Source: Anaerolinea sp. (GTDB lineage Bacteria > Chloroflexota > Anaerolineae > Anaerolineales > Anaerolineaceae). From it: a DNA stretch of 64,000 bases. The first letter of the stretch is position 1. The number at the start of each line of letters is the position of its first letter. The position numbers and the translations under genes are program-made. The stretch covers positions 1 to 64,000 of the forward strand of contig JARKOV010000149.1 in NCBI GenBank assembly GCA_029975965.1, in the 5' to 3' direction. Positions 50,368 through 60,501 of this stretch are shown in pieces. The notes under the pieces were generated by a model, which saw only the letters and a list, made by a program, of their open reading frames with translations, searched no databases and was not told the origin of the DNA.

Positions 50368-52368
50368 TCAGCGCACCAGCACGATGTATGTCAAGATAGC
50401 GACCACACCTATCAGCATGATCAGCGCATACGCGCGCACGTAACCGTTTTGGAGGCGGCGCAAGATTTCGCCGAAGAACTGCATTAACCAGGCTATCCCG
50501 GCGGATATATTGTCGATGATACCCATGTCGATGGCTCCAGCCAGGGTACGAGCCAGCCACTGGTAAGGGCGCACGACGACGGCGCCATAAAATTCATCAA
50601 TTTTCCACCCGGCTGCCATGCCCTTCCACAAGAAACCAAGCCGCTCAAGCGGGTCGGGGGACGTGCTCTCGAGCACCTGCCCGGTGACCAGGTAAGCGAG
50701 GTAAGCAGTTCCCAGCCCTCCCAGGGCCACCAGCACCGAAATGATGGCGGTCAGCGGGGCAAACTCGGCTGCTTTCAACCCTTCCAGGGTGTGCTCCAAC
50801 CAGTGATCCAGGGTCCACACCCCGGGGAAATTGAGCAGACCGCCGAAGAAAGAGAGGATCGCCAGCAGGATAAGCGGAACGGTGATGATGGCTTTGTTCT
50901 CGGTCGATGCGCCTGCGGCGCGGGTGCGCACCGTGCCTCCAAAGACCAGGATCAACTGGCGACCCATGTAAAAGGCGGTCAAGAAAGCGGTGACCAGCAG
51001 CACCCAGAAGACTGGCGACATGCCTTTTTCGGCAGCGTGAAGGATTTCATCTTTGGAGAAGAAACCCGCCAGCGGGGGGATGCCGCAGAGGGCGAGGGCG
51101 CCGATCATGTAGACCCAGTAGGTGGTGGGCATGCGGTCGCGCATACCGCCCATGTTGCGCATATCTTGCGGGTCGAAATGGGCGTGACCGTGGTTGGATT
51201 CATCGTGCAGGTGCGCGCGCTCGTGGCCTTTTTCGATGCCGAGGATGACCGATCCGGCTGCGAGGAAGAGCAGCGCTTTAAAGAAGGCGTGGGTCACCAG
51301 GTGGAACATCGCCGCGACGTGCGCGCCCATCCCGGCTGCCGCGACCATGAATCCAAGCTGGCTGATGGTGGAGTAGGCGAGCACCTTTTTGATGTCGAAT
51401 TGACCGACGGCGATCGTCGCCGCGAACAGGGCGGTCAGGGCGCCTACCCAGGTGACGGCGGTCTCTGCGGCTGGCACCAGGCTAAAAATGGGTGAGGAGC
51501 GCACGATCAAATATACGCCCGCCGTGACCATCGTCGCGGCATGGATCAAGGCAGACACCGGGGTCGGGCCGGCCATGGCGTCGGGGAGCCAGACGTACAG
51601 CGGGATCTGCGCCGACTTACCGGTCACGCCTAACAGCATGAAGAGCGTCATCGCCAGTAGAATACCGGGGGCTACCGCTGCCAGCTCAGGAGCCCTGGCA
51701 AAGACGATGCCAAAGTCGAGGGAGCCAAAGTTGGCGTACATCAGAAAGAGCGCGATCAACAGGCCAAAATCGCCGATGCGGTTGACGATGAAGGCTTTCT
51801 TGGCCGCTTGCGCGTTGGCGATGCCGCCCGCGCCTTTTTCGAACCAGAAACCGATCAGGAGGTAAGAACACAACCCCACCCCTTCCCAGCCCACAAAGAG
51901 CATGAGGAAGTTGTCGGCGCTGACCAGGATCATCATCGCAGCGATGAAGAGGTTGAGGTAGACAAAGAAGCGAGTGAAGCGGCCCGGGTCTTCGTTATGG
52001 TGCACATCCTCGTGCATGTAGCCGATGGCGTAAATGTGGATCAGCGTGCCGACTCCCGCCACGACCAGCATCATTGTCACCGAGAGGGTATCGATGCGGA
52101 AAGCCCACTGCGCGGAGAAATCGCCGATGGTGAGCCAGTTCAGGAAGGGCACGCTGAGTTGTTCTGGATTGTGCGAGAGCTCCAGGGCGATTAAAACGGC
52201 CACAACGAAGGAGCCAGCGGATGCCAGGCTGGCGACGACCCCTGAAAAAGTTTCACCGAAGCGCTTTCCGACCAGCAGGTTGATCACCAGTCCGATGACC
52301 GGCAAGAAAACCACCCAGGGTACCAGGGCAAGGGTCGGGGTGATGTGGAGCGCGGGAGAGTAGAGCAT
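50368..52368 (-). CDS. nuoL: NADH-quinone oxidoreductase subunit L
   Basis: Distal antiporter-like subunit with the long lateral helix, 666 residues. Marks are LLMLFVGWEGVGLCSYLLIG, IPLYVWLPDAMAGPTPVSAL, IKKVLAYSTISQLGFMVAA, and the C-terminal amphipathic region ending in a last helix (LIMLIGVVAILTYIVLV). AGGAGGGGG lies before ATG 52368, 8 bases after nuoK. Confidence 0.97.
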   Translation of the reverse strand: MLYSPALHITPTLALVPWVVFLPVIGLVINLLVGKRFGETFSGVVASLASAGSFVVAVLIALELSHNPEQLSVPFLNWLTIGDFSAQWAFRIDTLSVTMMLVVAGVGTLIHIYAIGYMHEDVHHNEDPGRFTRFFVYLNLFIAAMMILVSADNFLMLFVGWEGVGLCSYLLIGFWFEKGAGGIANAQAAKKAFIVNRIGDFGLLIALFLMYANFGSLDFGIVFARAPELAAVAPGILLAMTLFMLLGVTGKSAQIPLYVWLPDAMAGPTPVSALIHAATMVTAGVYLIVRSSPIFSLVPAAETAVTWVGALTALFAATIAVGQFDIKKVLAYSTISQLGFMVAAAGMGAHVAAMFHLVTHAFFKALLFLAAGSVILGIEKGHERAHLHDESNHGHAHFDPQDMRNMGGMRDRMPTTYWVYMIGALALCGIPPLAGFFSKDEILHAAEKGMSPVFWVLLVTAFLTAFYMGRQLILVFGGTVRTRAAGASTENKAIITVPLILLAILSFFGGLLNFPGVWTLDHWLEHTLEGLKAAEFAPLTAIISVLVALGGLGTAYLAYLVTGQVLESTSPDPLERLGFLWKGMAAGWKIDEFYGAVVVRPYQWLARTLAGAIDMGIIDNISAGIAWLMQFFGEILRRLQNGYVRAYALIMLIGVVAILTYIVLVR

Positions 52369-52376
52369 ACCCCCTC

Positions 52377-52685
52377 CTAGCCTTTCAAGGAATTCATCTG
52401 GTCGATATCGATACTGTGCTTGGTGCGGAAAATCTCCACCATCAGCGCCAGACCGATTGCGACTTCTGCGGCGGCGACGGTCATCACGAAAAACACCACC
52501 ACCTGGGCCGAGATGGTCTCATACATGCGGGCGAAGGTGATGAAAGCCAGGTTGCCGGCGTTGAACATCAGCTCAAGCGACATGAAGACCACCAACGCAT
52601 TCCGGCGCAACAGCACGCCCAGGATGCCAAGAGCGAAGAGGGTGGCGGATAACGCCAGGTAGTATTCGGCTGGAACCGTGTTCAT
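52377..52685 (-). CDS. nuoK: NADH-quinone oxidoreductase subunit K
   Basis: 102 residues, three membrane helices. The conserved buried glutamates are in [16 protein letters not shown] and [16 protein letters not shown] 52685 overlaps the nuoJ stop by 4 bases. Confidence 0.95.
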   Translation of the reverse strand: MNTVPAEYYLALSATLFALGILGVLLRRNALVVFMSLELMFNAGNLAFITFARMYETISAQVVVFFVMTVAAAEVAIGLALMVEIFRTKHSIDIDQMNSLKG

Positions 52686-53224
52686 GACCGCTCCTGTGTG
52701 TCGCGTTGATATTGCTCTCTTCGCCGGCTCGATACCTCGGGTTTAGCGAGCAGCACGGCTCCCACCACGGCTACCAGCAGGATGATGGCGGTGATCTCAA
52801 AAGGCAGCGCATATTGGGTAAAGAGAATTTTACCGATTTCGGTTGGGGCGCCGTAGCCTTTGGGTGGATTCTCGATGGGGGAGAGGGTGCCAAAGATGCG
52901 GTCGGTGTTGATCGCAAAGTCGACCGCCAGCAGCAAAATGAGCGGCACGGCGAGAAAACGCTGCCAGCGCAGCGGCTCGCCGCCGGGCAGCCGTTCGGCG
53001 CCGAGGAGCATGATGACGAACAAGAACAGCACCACCACCGAGCCAGCGTACACGGTGATCTGAGAGAGGGCGATGAACGGCGCGCCGAGGATCAGGTACA
53101 GGATCGCCACCGTGGCAAAATTGAGCACCAGGAACACCGCCGAGTAAATCGCGTTGCGCGTGACCAGCATGCTGATGGCAGTTCCAACAGCCACGAAGGC
53201 CAGGACGATGAAAACGATCAGCAT
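52682..53224 (-). CDS. nuoJ: NADH-quinone oxidoreductase subunit J
   Basis: 180 residues from ATG 53224, which has GAGGAGGAG directly upstream. Five helices; marks are [40 protein letters not shown] and [10 protein letters not shown]. The polar C-terminal tail is cytoplasmic. Follows nuoI after 33 bases. Confidence 0.95.
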   Translation of the reverse strand: MLIVFIVLAFVAVGTAISMLVTRNAIYSAVFLVLNFATVAILYLILGAPFIALSQITVYAGSVVVLFLFVIMLLGAERLPGGEPLRWQRFLAVPLILLLAVDFAINTDRIFGTLSPIENPPKGYGAPTEIGKILFTQYALPFEITAIILLVAVVGAVLLAKPEVSSRRREQYQRDTQERS

Positions 53225-53257
53225 TGCATTCTCCTCCTCACAGGCAGGACCACTCAA

Positions 53258-53749
53258 TCAGTCCTGCGGATCTTCCATCTCCGGCACCGAGCGGGTAAAC
53301 ATTCCCGGCGGAGTGACCTGGGGTGTGGGCAGACCTCCATCGGGGACGGGCTCGATCAACATTTCTTTCGGGTACAGCGCGGCATGCCGGTCGGTGTACG
53401 AAAGCTCGTAGTTATCGCCCAACACGATGGCCTCGGTGGGGCAGGCGTCTTCGCAGAATCCGCAAAAGATGCAGCGCAGCATGTTGATCTCGTACACCCG
53501 CGCGTAGCGCTCACCCGGTGAATAGCGTTCTTCATCGGTGTTTTCGGCCGCTTCGACGAAGATCGCGTCGGCGGGGCAGGCGGCGGCACACAGCGAACAG
53601 CCGATGCACTTTTCCAGGCCGTTCTCGTAGCGCTTGAGCACATGGCGACCCTTGAAGCGGGTGCGCACCGGGCGCTTTTCCTCAGGATATTGGATGGTGA
53701 TGGGCCGGGAGGTCCATTCTTTCAAGGTTGTCAAGAGGCCTTTGAACAT
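53258..53749 (-). CDS. nuoI: NADH-quinone oxidoreductase subunit I
   Basis: Ferredoxin-like subunit carrying clusters N6a and N6b. 163 residues with two 4Fe-4S motifs, [16 protein letters not shown] and [16 protein letters not shown], separated as usual. The C-terminal ~40 residues are a Pro-rich tail. 65 bases after nuoH. Confidence 0.96.
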   Translation of the reverse strand: MFKGLLTTLKEWTSRPITIQYPEEKRPVRTRFKGRHVLKRYENGLEKCIGCSLCAAACPADAIFVEAAENTDEERYSPGERYARVYEINMLRCIFCGFCEDACPTEAIVLGDNYELSYTDRHAALYPKEMLIEPVPDGGLPTPQVTPPGMFTRSVPEMEDPQD

Positions 53750-53814
53750 GCGGGCTCCTTATCGAGGGATTGGCGGTCCTGGCCGGGGCTGCCGGAGACA
53801 GGCACGCCGTTCCA

Positions 53815-54834
53815 TCAGTTCACCAGTAAGACGATCACAGCGGTGACCAGCACGCTGAGCAGCGATAGCGGGAAGAGGATCTTCCAGCCGAACGCCATCA
53901 AGCGGTCATAGCGGATGCGTGGCAGCGTGGAGCGCACCCAGACGAAGCCGAACAGCAGGGCGACGACCTTGCCCAGGAGGACGAAAGGCCCAATAAAGGG
54001 GATGATCGGGCCGATCACCGGCAACGACTCGAACCAGCCCTGGAATGGCAGGAGGTAGCCTCCCAGGAAGAGGGTGGCGAAAATCATCGAGACGGCGATC
54101 ATCTTGATGTATTCGGCCATGAAGAACAACGCGAACTTCATCCCGGAGTATTCCGAATGATACCCGGCGGTCAATTCCTGCTCCGCTTCGGGCATGTCGA
54201 AAGGCGCCCGGTTGACCTCGGCATACATGGTGATCCCGAGGATGATCGCGGCTCCCGGCTGCAAAAAGACATACCACAACCCCCGCTGCGCTTCGACGAT
54301 ATCGACCATGCTCATCGATCCGCTCAAAATGACCGGGACGATGAAGCAAAACCCCAGGGCGATCTCGTAGCTGATCATCTGCGCCGTGGAGCGCAAGCCG
54401 CCAAGCGCGGCGTATTTGTTGTTCGACGACCATCCGGCCAGGGCGATACCGTAGACCGAGATGGAGGTGACCGCCATGATATAGAGCAGCGCAACGTTAA
54501 TGTCGGCGAGGTAGAGCGGGATGGTGCGCCCGCCAATGGTGATCTCGCTGCCCCAAGGTACCACGGCCGTGACGATCAAGGAGGGAAGCACGGTGATGAA
54601 CGGGGCGAGCACGAACATCACTTTGTCGGCGTTGGCCGGGGTCAGCTCCTCTTTGAAGATCAATTTCACCGCGTCCGCAATGGGCTGTAGGCTGCCGAAG
54701 GGTCCGGCGCGATTGGGACCAATGCGAACCTGGAATTTGGCGATCATTTTGCGCTCGAAGAGGGTCAGGTAGGCGAAGCCCCCGGTGAGAGCCAGCAAGA
54801 TAAAGAGCGATTTAAGAATCCATTCCCAGATCAA
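53815..54834 (-). CDS. nuoH: NADH-quinone oxidoreductase subunit H
   Basis: Membrane subunit forming part of the quinone chamber, 339 residues, eight helices. Marks are RIGPNRAGPFGSLQPIADAV, ERKMIAKFQV, NRAPFDMPEAEQELTAGYHS and EYSGMKFALFFMAEY. The start is TTG 54834 with GGGAGGGCGGA upstream; no nearby ATG fits as well. Confidence 0.96.
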   Translation of the reverse strand: MIWEWILKSLFILLALTGGFAYLTLFERKMIAKFQVRIGPNRAGPFGSLQPIADAVKLIFKEELTPANADKVMFVLAPFITVLPSLIVTAVVPWGSEITIGGRTIPLYLADINVALLYIMAVTSISVYGIALAGWSSNNKYAALGGLRSTAQMISYEIALGFCFIVPVILSGSMSMVDIVEAQRGLWYVFLQPGAAIILGITMYAEVNRAPFDMPEAEQELTAGYHSEYSGMKFALFFMAEYIKMIAVSMIFATLFLGGYLLPFQGWFESLPVIGPIIPFIGPFVLLGKVVALLFGFVWVRSTLPRIRYDRLMAFGWKILFPLSLLSVLVTAVIVLLVN

Positions 54835-54889
54835 TCCGCCCTCCCTATCGCGTCAAACGCAATTAGTCGGCTAAGCAACCGGTTGATGG

Positions 54890-57382
54890 TCATGCGTTTT
54901 GTCCCTCCAGGATGCGCTCGAGTTTCGCGCCGCGCGGGGAGGTTAACGCCACGCCGCAACTGCGGGGCACGAACGCGGCGCCTTGCGGCAGAGTCTCATC
55001 CAGCGTGACGGCTGCGCCGGTCCAATCGGTGCCGGCCTGGAAGCGGACCTCATCCCCTTCACCGAGGCCCAGGCGCGCTGCGGTCGCGGGGTGCATGGCG
55101 ACCTGCGGTCTGGCCAGGCGTCCAGCGAGCAATTTTGAGGCTGCCAGCGTGGTGCCCTGGTCATAGAGGCGCACAACGGGCACCAGCCAGACCAGGCCTT
55201 GTTCGTTCATCTGCGCCAGGTCGAAGGTGTGATCGGGCAGCCGCCCGCTCCAGGCGGCGGGCGCGTGCCAACCGGGCTGTTCAGAGGCCGCGGCAAGCTG
55301 AACGCCCAGACCGTGCTTGTTTTCGTAAGTCGTCCCGCCGTAATACAGGTCGTTGCGTCCGACGATCGGCCATTGCTCGGTCACCTCGGCCAAATGGGCG
55401 TAGTTGAGCCCGTGGTAGGCGGTGATTTCGCCAGCGAGTTGGTTGAAGACCAGCGAGGGGCCCCGGTCGTCCAGCTCGAGGCCGGCCAGATGAGCCACCT
55501 GGGCTAAAACTGCGTAATCGGGGCGCGTGCCTTCCGGTGGGTAAATGACGGGGTAGAAACGCTGCACGCGGCGCTCGCCGTTGGTGAAGGTGCCTTCTCG
55601 CTCCAGGTGGGTTTGCACCGGGAATACGACGTCGGCTGCTCGGGCGGTCTCGGTCAGGAACAACTCTTGGACGATGACGAAACGGGCTTCGTCGATGGCT
55701 GCCGCCAGCGCGGGGTCGTCGCCGGCCGGGTCGGCGGCGCAGATGTACAACGCGCCGGCTGAGGCCAGGTTGCGCGCCAGGCTTGCGGATGGGTGAAAAC
55801 CCATATCCCAGGCGCCCTGCGTGTTGGCGTGGATCCAAACCGGCACCAGGCCGTTGTTGGGCCGCCCGGTATGGCCGGTCTGGACCAGCCAGGAGGTGCA
55901 GGCCTGGGCGAGCGCGCTGGTTCCGAGCATGTCCAGGCCTTCGCCGCCGAAGAAAATCACCGCGTTACCTGCTTCGTTTAACGCCTTGATCGATCCGTCC
56001 AGTAATGATTGGACAGTGGCGAGTTCCTCGCCGTAACGGTAGCGGATCACCTGAGCGGCGAATGGGTCGAGTCGGGTAGGGCGGGCGTTGGCAACGATGA
56101 GCGCCACACCACGTTTCGCAGCGGCTTTGACGCGCAGCCACCAGATGGGCGACTGCTCGTGGAGGTCGGCGGCGATGACCAGGATGGCGTCTCCCTTGCC
56201 CAGCGAGGCAAGATTGCTGCCAGAACCGAGTCCAACCTGGGCGACCAGATCCCCACCGCCCATGTTGGAATAGAGCAAGGCTTTCCCACCGCGCGCATCG
56301 GCCAGCTTGCGCAGGTGAAACAGGTCCTCGTTGGGCAACCGTCCCCCGGCCAGGGCGACGAACTCTTCGCCGGCGGCGTAGATTGCCTTGGCTGCCGCGG
56401 AGAGGGCTTCATCCCAGCTCACCGGGGTCAGCGCACCGTCTTTGCGCAGCATGGGCTGGGTCAGGCGGTCAGGGCTCTCGCTGTAATGGTAGCCAAAGCG
56501 GCCCTTATCACAGATCCAGATCTCATTGACCGCTTCGTTCTGGCGTGGCATGATGCGCTTGATCGCGAGCCTGCCGCCCTTGGCGGCTTCACGGCGCACA
56601 TTGACCGTCAGGTTGCAGCCGACCGGGCAGTGCGAGCAGACCGAGGCTACCGGCTTGAGCTCCCAGGGACGCGCGCCAAAGCGGAAATCGGCGGTGGTCA
56701 GGGCGCCGACCGGGCAAATGTCAGTCGTATTGCCGGAGAACACGGAATCGAATCCGGGTTGGGAGAAGGTGACGATCTCCAGAGAGCGACCGCGGTTGCT
56801 GAAACCGATCACCGGGTCACCGGCCAGCTCGGATTGGAAACGCACGCAGCGCGCACACTGGATGCAGCGCTCGCGATCCAGGTAAATCAACTCGCCGAGA
56901 GGTACGTGCTTGGCGAGGTGCATCTTTTCGTCGAATAAAAAGCGGCTTTCGCCCGGACCAAATCCCATGGTGAGGTTTTGCAGGGGGCATTCCCCGCCTT
57001 TGTCGCACACCGGGCAGTCCAGCGGGTGCGAGGTGAGGATGAACTCGACAATCTCGCGGCGGGCATCTGCGACTTTCTGGCTCTGGGTGACGATCACCAT
57101 CCCTTCTGAGACAGGCGTCGTGCAGGCTGTGTCCAGCTTGGGGGCAAACTGGATTTTCTGGTTGCCGTTTTCGTCCAGCATCGGCTGGCCGGTTGCCCGG
57201 TCAACCATCGGGCGACCGACATCCACCAGGCACATGCGGCACATCCCCACCGGTTCCATTTTCGGGTGGTAGCAAAAGACCGGGATGTCGATGCCGATCT
57301 TTTTCGCTGCGTCCACCACCAATGTGCCGGGCGGCACGCTGACGGTTTTGCCATCGATGGTCAGGGTGATTTCAGATGCCAT
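54890..57382 (-). CDS. nuoG: NADH-quinone oxidoreductase subunit G
   Basis: Large iron-sulfur subunit, 830 residues. The 2Fe-2S domain has CYHPKMEPVGMCRMCLVDVG and CTTP; the His-ligated 4Fe-4S site is HPLDCPVCDKGGECPLQ; further clusters use CIQCARC with CPVGAL, and CSHCPVGC with CDKGRFGYHY. A molybdopterin-oxidoreductase-like domain (without required cofactor) fills the rest. 106 bases after nuoF, the largest gap in the operon. Confidence 0.96.
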   Translation of the reverse strand: MASEITLTIDGKTVSVPPGTLVVDAAKKIGIDIPVFCYHPKMEPVGMCRMCLVDVGRPMVDRATGQPMLDENGNQKIQFAPKLDTACTTPVSEGMVIVTQSQKVADARREIVEFILTSHPLDCPVCDKGGECPLQNLTMGFGPGESRFLFDEKMHLAKHVPLGELIYLDRERCIQCARCVRFQSELAGDPVIGFSNRGRSLEIVTFSQPGFDSVFSGNTTDICPVGALTTADFRFGARPWELKPVASVCSHCPVGCNLTVNVRREAAKGGRLAIKRIMPRQNEAVNEIWICDKGRFGYHYSESPDRLTQPMLRKDGALTPVSWDEALSAAAKAIYAAGEEFVALAGGRLPNEDLFHLRKLADARGGKALLYSNMGGGDLVAQVGLGSGSNLASLGKGDAILVIAADLHEQSPIWWLRVKAAAKRGVALIVANARPTRLDPFAAQVIRYRYGEELATVQSLLDGSIKALNEAGNAVIFFGGEGLDMLGTSALAQACTSWLVQTGHTGRPNNGLVPVWIHANTQGAWDMGFHPSASLARNLASAGALYICAADPAGDDPALAAAIDEARFVIVQELFLTETARAADVVFPVQTHLEREGTFTNGERRVQRFYPVIYPPEGTRPDYAVLAQVAHLAGLELDDRGPSLVFNQLAGEITAYHGLNYAHLAEVTEQWPIVGRNDLYYGGTTYENKHGLGVQLAAASEQPGWHAPAAWSGRLPDHTFDLAQMNEQGLVWLVPVVRLYDQGTTLAASKLLAGRLARPQVAMHPATAARLGLGEGDEVRFQAGTDWTGAAVTLDETLPQGAAFVPRSCGVALTSPRGAKLERILEGQNA

Positions 57383-57488
57383 TAAGGTCCTCGATTGTTG
57401 ATTGGTATGAGTTCTCGGTTATGGGTTCTCAGAGGGTAGCGGATCTGCACCCATCACGCGTCACTCATACCCCATTCCTCATTACGAA

Positions 57489-58745
57489 TCACTTCGCCAC
57501 TTTTTCTTCAAAATCCCCCCGGAACTGGCGGATTCCGGTGGTGACTGCCATGACTGAAAATTCGCCCAGCGCGCACAGGCATTTACCGGCGATCTGGTTA
57601 GCGACGTTTTCGAGCAGCTGGATGTCTTCCTCTGCGCCCTGCCCGTTCACGATGCGCTGCGCCAGGCGGTTCATCCAGAAGGTGCCTTCCCGGCAAGGGG
57701 TGCATTTTCCGCAGGATTCGTGCTTAAAGAAGTTGACGGTCTTGCTCACCAGCCAGGCCAGGTTGACCGAGTCATCGAGGACGATGACCGAGGCCGACCC
57801 AAGCTGAGATCCGACGGCGGCGACGGCCTCGTAATCCATGCGGGTGTCGAGCAGCGCATCGTCCTTGACGTGGATGATCGCCGAGGACGCACCGGCAGGC
57901 ATGATCGCTTTGATGGCGCGCCCCTCCGGAATGCCGCCCCCGTGGGTGTAGATCAGCTCCCGGAAGGTGGTGCCGAGGGGAAGCTCGTAGTTGCCTGGGC
58001 GGTTGACGCAGCCGGAGAGGGAGAAAATCTTCACGCCGGGACTGCGCTCGGTGCCCAAGGTTTTATACCAGGTGGCTCCTTTTTCGATGATGGGAGGCAG
58101 GTTGGTGAGCGTCTCCACGTTATTGATCACCGTTGGCTTGCCGTACAGGCCGTATACCGCCGGGAATGGCGGGCGCAGGCGCGGCTGGCCCAGTTTCCCC
58201 TCCAGCGACTCGAGTAACGCCGTCTCTTCGCCGCAGATGTACGCGCCAGCTCCGAGGTGGGTGCGCAAGCGCAGCGAATAACGGGTGCCGAACAGGTTGT
58301 CGCCAAGCAGGCCGGCGCTTTCCAGCTCGGCGATCTGCGCGTCCAGTTTTTGGGCGATCTGCCAGAATTCTCCCCGCAAGTAGATGTAGGAGAGATTAGC
58401 CTGCACCGCGTAGCAGGCAATCATCACCCCTTCGAGGAATTGGAAGGGATTGCCTTCCATGATTTCGCGATCCTTGAAGGTGCCCGGTTCGGATTCGTCG
58501 CCGTTGCACACCACGTAATGCGGCCAAAGGTTGTTGGGTAAAAAGCCCCATTTAACGCCGGTGGGGAAACCTGCTCCACCTCTGCCGCGCAGACCGGAGG
58601 CTTTCACCTCGTTGAGCACGTCGACCGGCTCCATCTGGGTGACGACCTTGCGGAAGCTGCTGAAGCCGCCATGGGTCAGGTAAATATCGAGCTGGTCGAT
58701 ATCCGGGATGTCACGGTGTCGAAGGAGGATGTGCTCCTGGCTCAT
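57489..58745 (-). CDS. nuoF: NADH-quinone oxidoreductase subunit F
   Basis: NADH- and FMN-binding subunit where electrons enter. 418 residues: GLRGRGGAGFPTGVKWGFLP (FMN/NADH site), CNGDESEPGTFKDR, AYICGEETALLESLEG, and the N3 cluster ESCGKCTPCREGT with a later CLCALGEF. Its ATG overlaps the nuoE stop by 4 bases. Confidence 0.97.
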   Translation of the reverse strand: MSQEHILLRHRDIPDIDQLDIYLTHGGFSSFRKVVTQMEPVDVLNEVKASGLRGRGGAGFPTGVKWGFLPNNLWPHYVVCNGDESEPGTFKDREIMEGNPFQFLEGVMIACYAVQANLSYIYLRGEFWQIAQKLDAQIAELESAGLLGDNLFGTRYSLRLRTHLGAGAYICGEETALLESLEGKLGQPRLRPPFPAVYGLYGKPTVINNVETLTNLPPIIEKGATWYKTLGTERSPGVKIFSLSGCVNRPGNYELPLGTTFRELIYTHGGGIPEGRAIKAIMPAGASSAIIHVKDDALLDTRMDYEAVAAVGSQLGSASVIVLDDSVNLAWLVSKTVNFFKHESCGKCTPCREGTFWMNRLAQRIVNGQGAEEDIQLLENVANQIAGKCLCALGEFSVMAVTTGIRQFRGDFEEKVAK

Positions 58746-59263
58746 GCGTTGCCCTCCTTCTCCGATGCGATCCTGGCGCGCACTTCTTCGATCCAGGCCA
58801 TCGCCAAATCCACCGTCTGGTCTTCATGGTAGGCGATGTCGCCGTCTCCTTGTACCTGGAACATGGGCGCGCGGTGGCAGGCGGCCAGGCATTTCACCGC
58901 TTCCACGGTGAACAGCCCGTCGGCGGTCGTCTGGCCTTCCTGGATGCCCAGTCGCTCGCACAACTCATGCAGGAATTGATCGGCGCCGCGCAGCGCACAA
59001 GGCAGGTCGTTGCAGACCTGGATGCGGTATCGCCCGCCCGGCTCGTCGTAATACAGCGTGTAGAACCCGACGATCGAGGCGACATCGGTGGTGGAGATGC
59101 CGGTGAGCTCAGCGATATCCGCCAGGGCCTGGCGCGGCACGTAGTTGTGGTCGCGCTGGGCCAGGTGGAGCAAGGGCATCACCGCGGAGCGCTTGAAGTC
59201 TTCGGGATATTTGTCCAGGATTTGCTGGACCAGGTCGGGATGGTTGGAGAGCAATAGGTTCAC
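58742..59263 (-). CDS. nuoE: NADH-quinone oxidoreductase subunit E
   Basis: Thioredoxin-fold subunit with the N1a 2Fe-2S cluster. 173 residues; ligands are in CNDLPCALRG and KCLAACHRAPM. The helical N-terminus includes VMPLLHLAQRDHNYVPRQAL. Overlaps nuoD and nuoF by 4 bases on each side. Confidence 0.96.
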   Translation of the reverse strand: MNLLLSNHPDLVQQILDKYPEDFKRSAVMPLLHLAQRDHNYVPRQALADIAELTGISTTDVASIVGFYTLYYDEPGGRYRIQVCNDLPCALRGADQFLHELCERLGIQEGQTTADGLFTVEAVKCLAACHRAPMFQVQGDGDIAYHEDQTVDLAMAWIEEVRARIASEKEGNA

Positions 59264-60489
59264 CGGTCAGCGTCTCCCAAAACGATGTCAATGCTGCCGA
59301 TGGCGGCGACCACGTCGGCGACGAAATGACCGCGGGCCAGGATCGGCATGATCTGCAGGTTCACAAAGGTAGGCGTGCGGTAATGCACGCGGTACGGCTT
59401 CGGTCCGCCGTCGCTCTCCATGAAAACCCCCAGCTCGCCGCGCGGGGATTCGGTGGCAACATACACGCTGCCCTTCGGTGGGGAGAATCCCTCGGTCCAC
59501 AGCTTGAAGTGGTGGATCAGGGCTTCCATGCTGACGCCTATCTCCGAGCGGGGAGGGGGAACGTATTTCCGGTTGTTGCTGCGCACTGGACCATAGGGTA
59601 GTTTATTCAGTGCCTGGCGGATGATTTTTAACGATTGTTCCATTTCATCCATGCGCACTTCGTAACGCGCATAGATGTCTCCATCGTTGCGGGTGGGGAT
59701 GTTGAAATCGTACTGCTCATAGCCGGAGTAAGGGATCGCTTTGCGCAGGTCGTAGGCCATGCCGCTGGCGCGCAGGATCGGCCCGGTCACGGAATACTGG
59801 ATGCACTCATCCTTGGTGATGACCGAAATTCCCTTCGTGCGGTCGATGAACAGCTCGTTGGTGTCGAGCAGCCCGTGGTATTTTTCGATCTCGGGAGGAA
59901 ACTCGTCGATGAATTTCCCAACAGCCTCTTCGAATTCGACCGGAACGTCGCGCCACAGGCCGCCAGGTCGCAGGTAAGTGGTCATCATGCGCTGCCCAGA
60001 GACCATCTCGAAGATGTCGAGGATCTTCTCGCGCTCGCGCATGCAGTATAAAAAGATCGACATGGCAGCCAGGTCCAGGCCGGAGGTGCCCAGCCAGACG
60101 AGGTGCGAGTTGATGCGGGTGAGCTCGGCGAGAATCACGCGGATGGCCTGCGCGCGCGGGGGGACGTCGATCTCGCACAATTTCTCGACCGCCATGCAAT
60201 AGACCAGGTTGTTGCCGATCGGGTTGAGGTAATCGAGCCGGTCGGTCATCACCTCTGCCTTCTGGTAGGTCTTGGCTTCCATGTTCTTTTCCACGCCGGT
60301 GTGCAGGAAGCCGATGTCGGGCACGCAGTTCACGATGATCTCGCCATCCAATTCCAGGAGCAGGCGCAGCACGCCGTGGGTGGAGGGGTGCTGTGGACCC
60401 ATGTTGAGCAGCATGTTCTCGCCCGCCAGCGCGCGGTCTGAGACCAGATGGCGTAGTTCATCGACGGACACTTCGCGAATTTCAGTCAT
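59260..60489 (-). CDS. nuoD: NADH-quinone oxidoreductase subunit D
   Basis: 49-kDa quinone-site subunit related to hydrogenase large subunits. 409 residues; marks are LNMGPQHPSTHGVLRLLLEL, GFLHTGVEKNMEAKTYQ, ELTRINSHLVWLG and ESPRGELGVFMESDGGPKPY. 12 bases after nuoC. Confidence 0.97.
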   Translation of the reverse strand: MTEIREVSVDELRHLVSDRALAGENMLLNMGPQHPSTHGVLRLLLELDGEIIVNCVPDIGFLHTGVEKNMEAKTYQKAEVMTDRLDYLNPIGNNLVYCMAVEKLCEIDVPPRAQAIRVILAELTRINSHLVWLGTSGLDLAAMSIFLYCMREREKILDIFEMVSGQRMMTTYLRPGGLWRDVPVEFEEAVGKFIDEFPPEIEKYHGLLDTNELFIDRTKGISVITKDECIQYSVTGPILRASGMAYDLRKAIPYSGYEQYDFNIPTRNDGDIYARYEVRMDEMEQSLKIIRQALNKLPYGPVRSNNRKYVPPPRSEIGVSMEALIHHFKLWTEGFSPPKGSVYVATESPRGELGVFMESDGGPKPYRVHYRTPTFVNLQIMPILARGHFVADVVAAIGSIDIVLGDADR

Positions 60490-60501
60490 GCGCTCTCTCC
60501 A

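Noticed and set aside
57383..57488. Possible extra gene or insertion between nuoF and nuoG
   Set aside because: Only 106 bases without an open frame, inverted-repeat ends or target duplication; it is a slightly long operon spacer.
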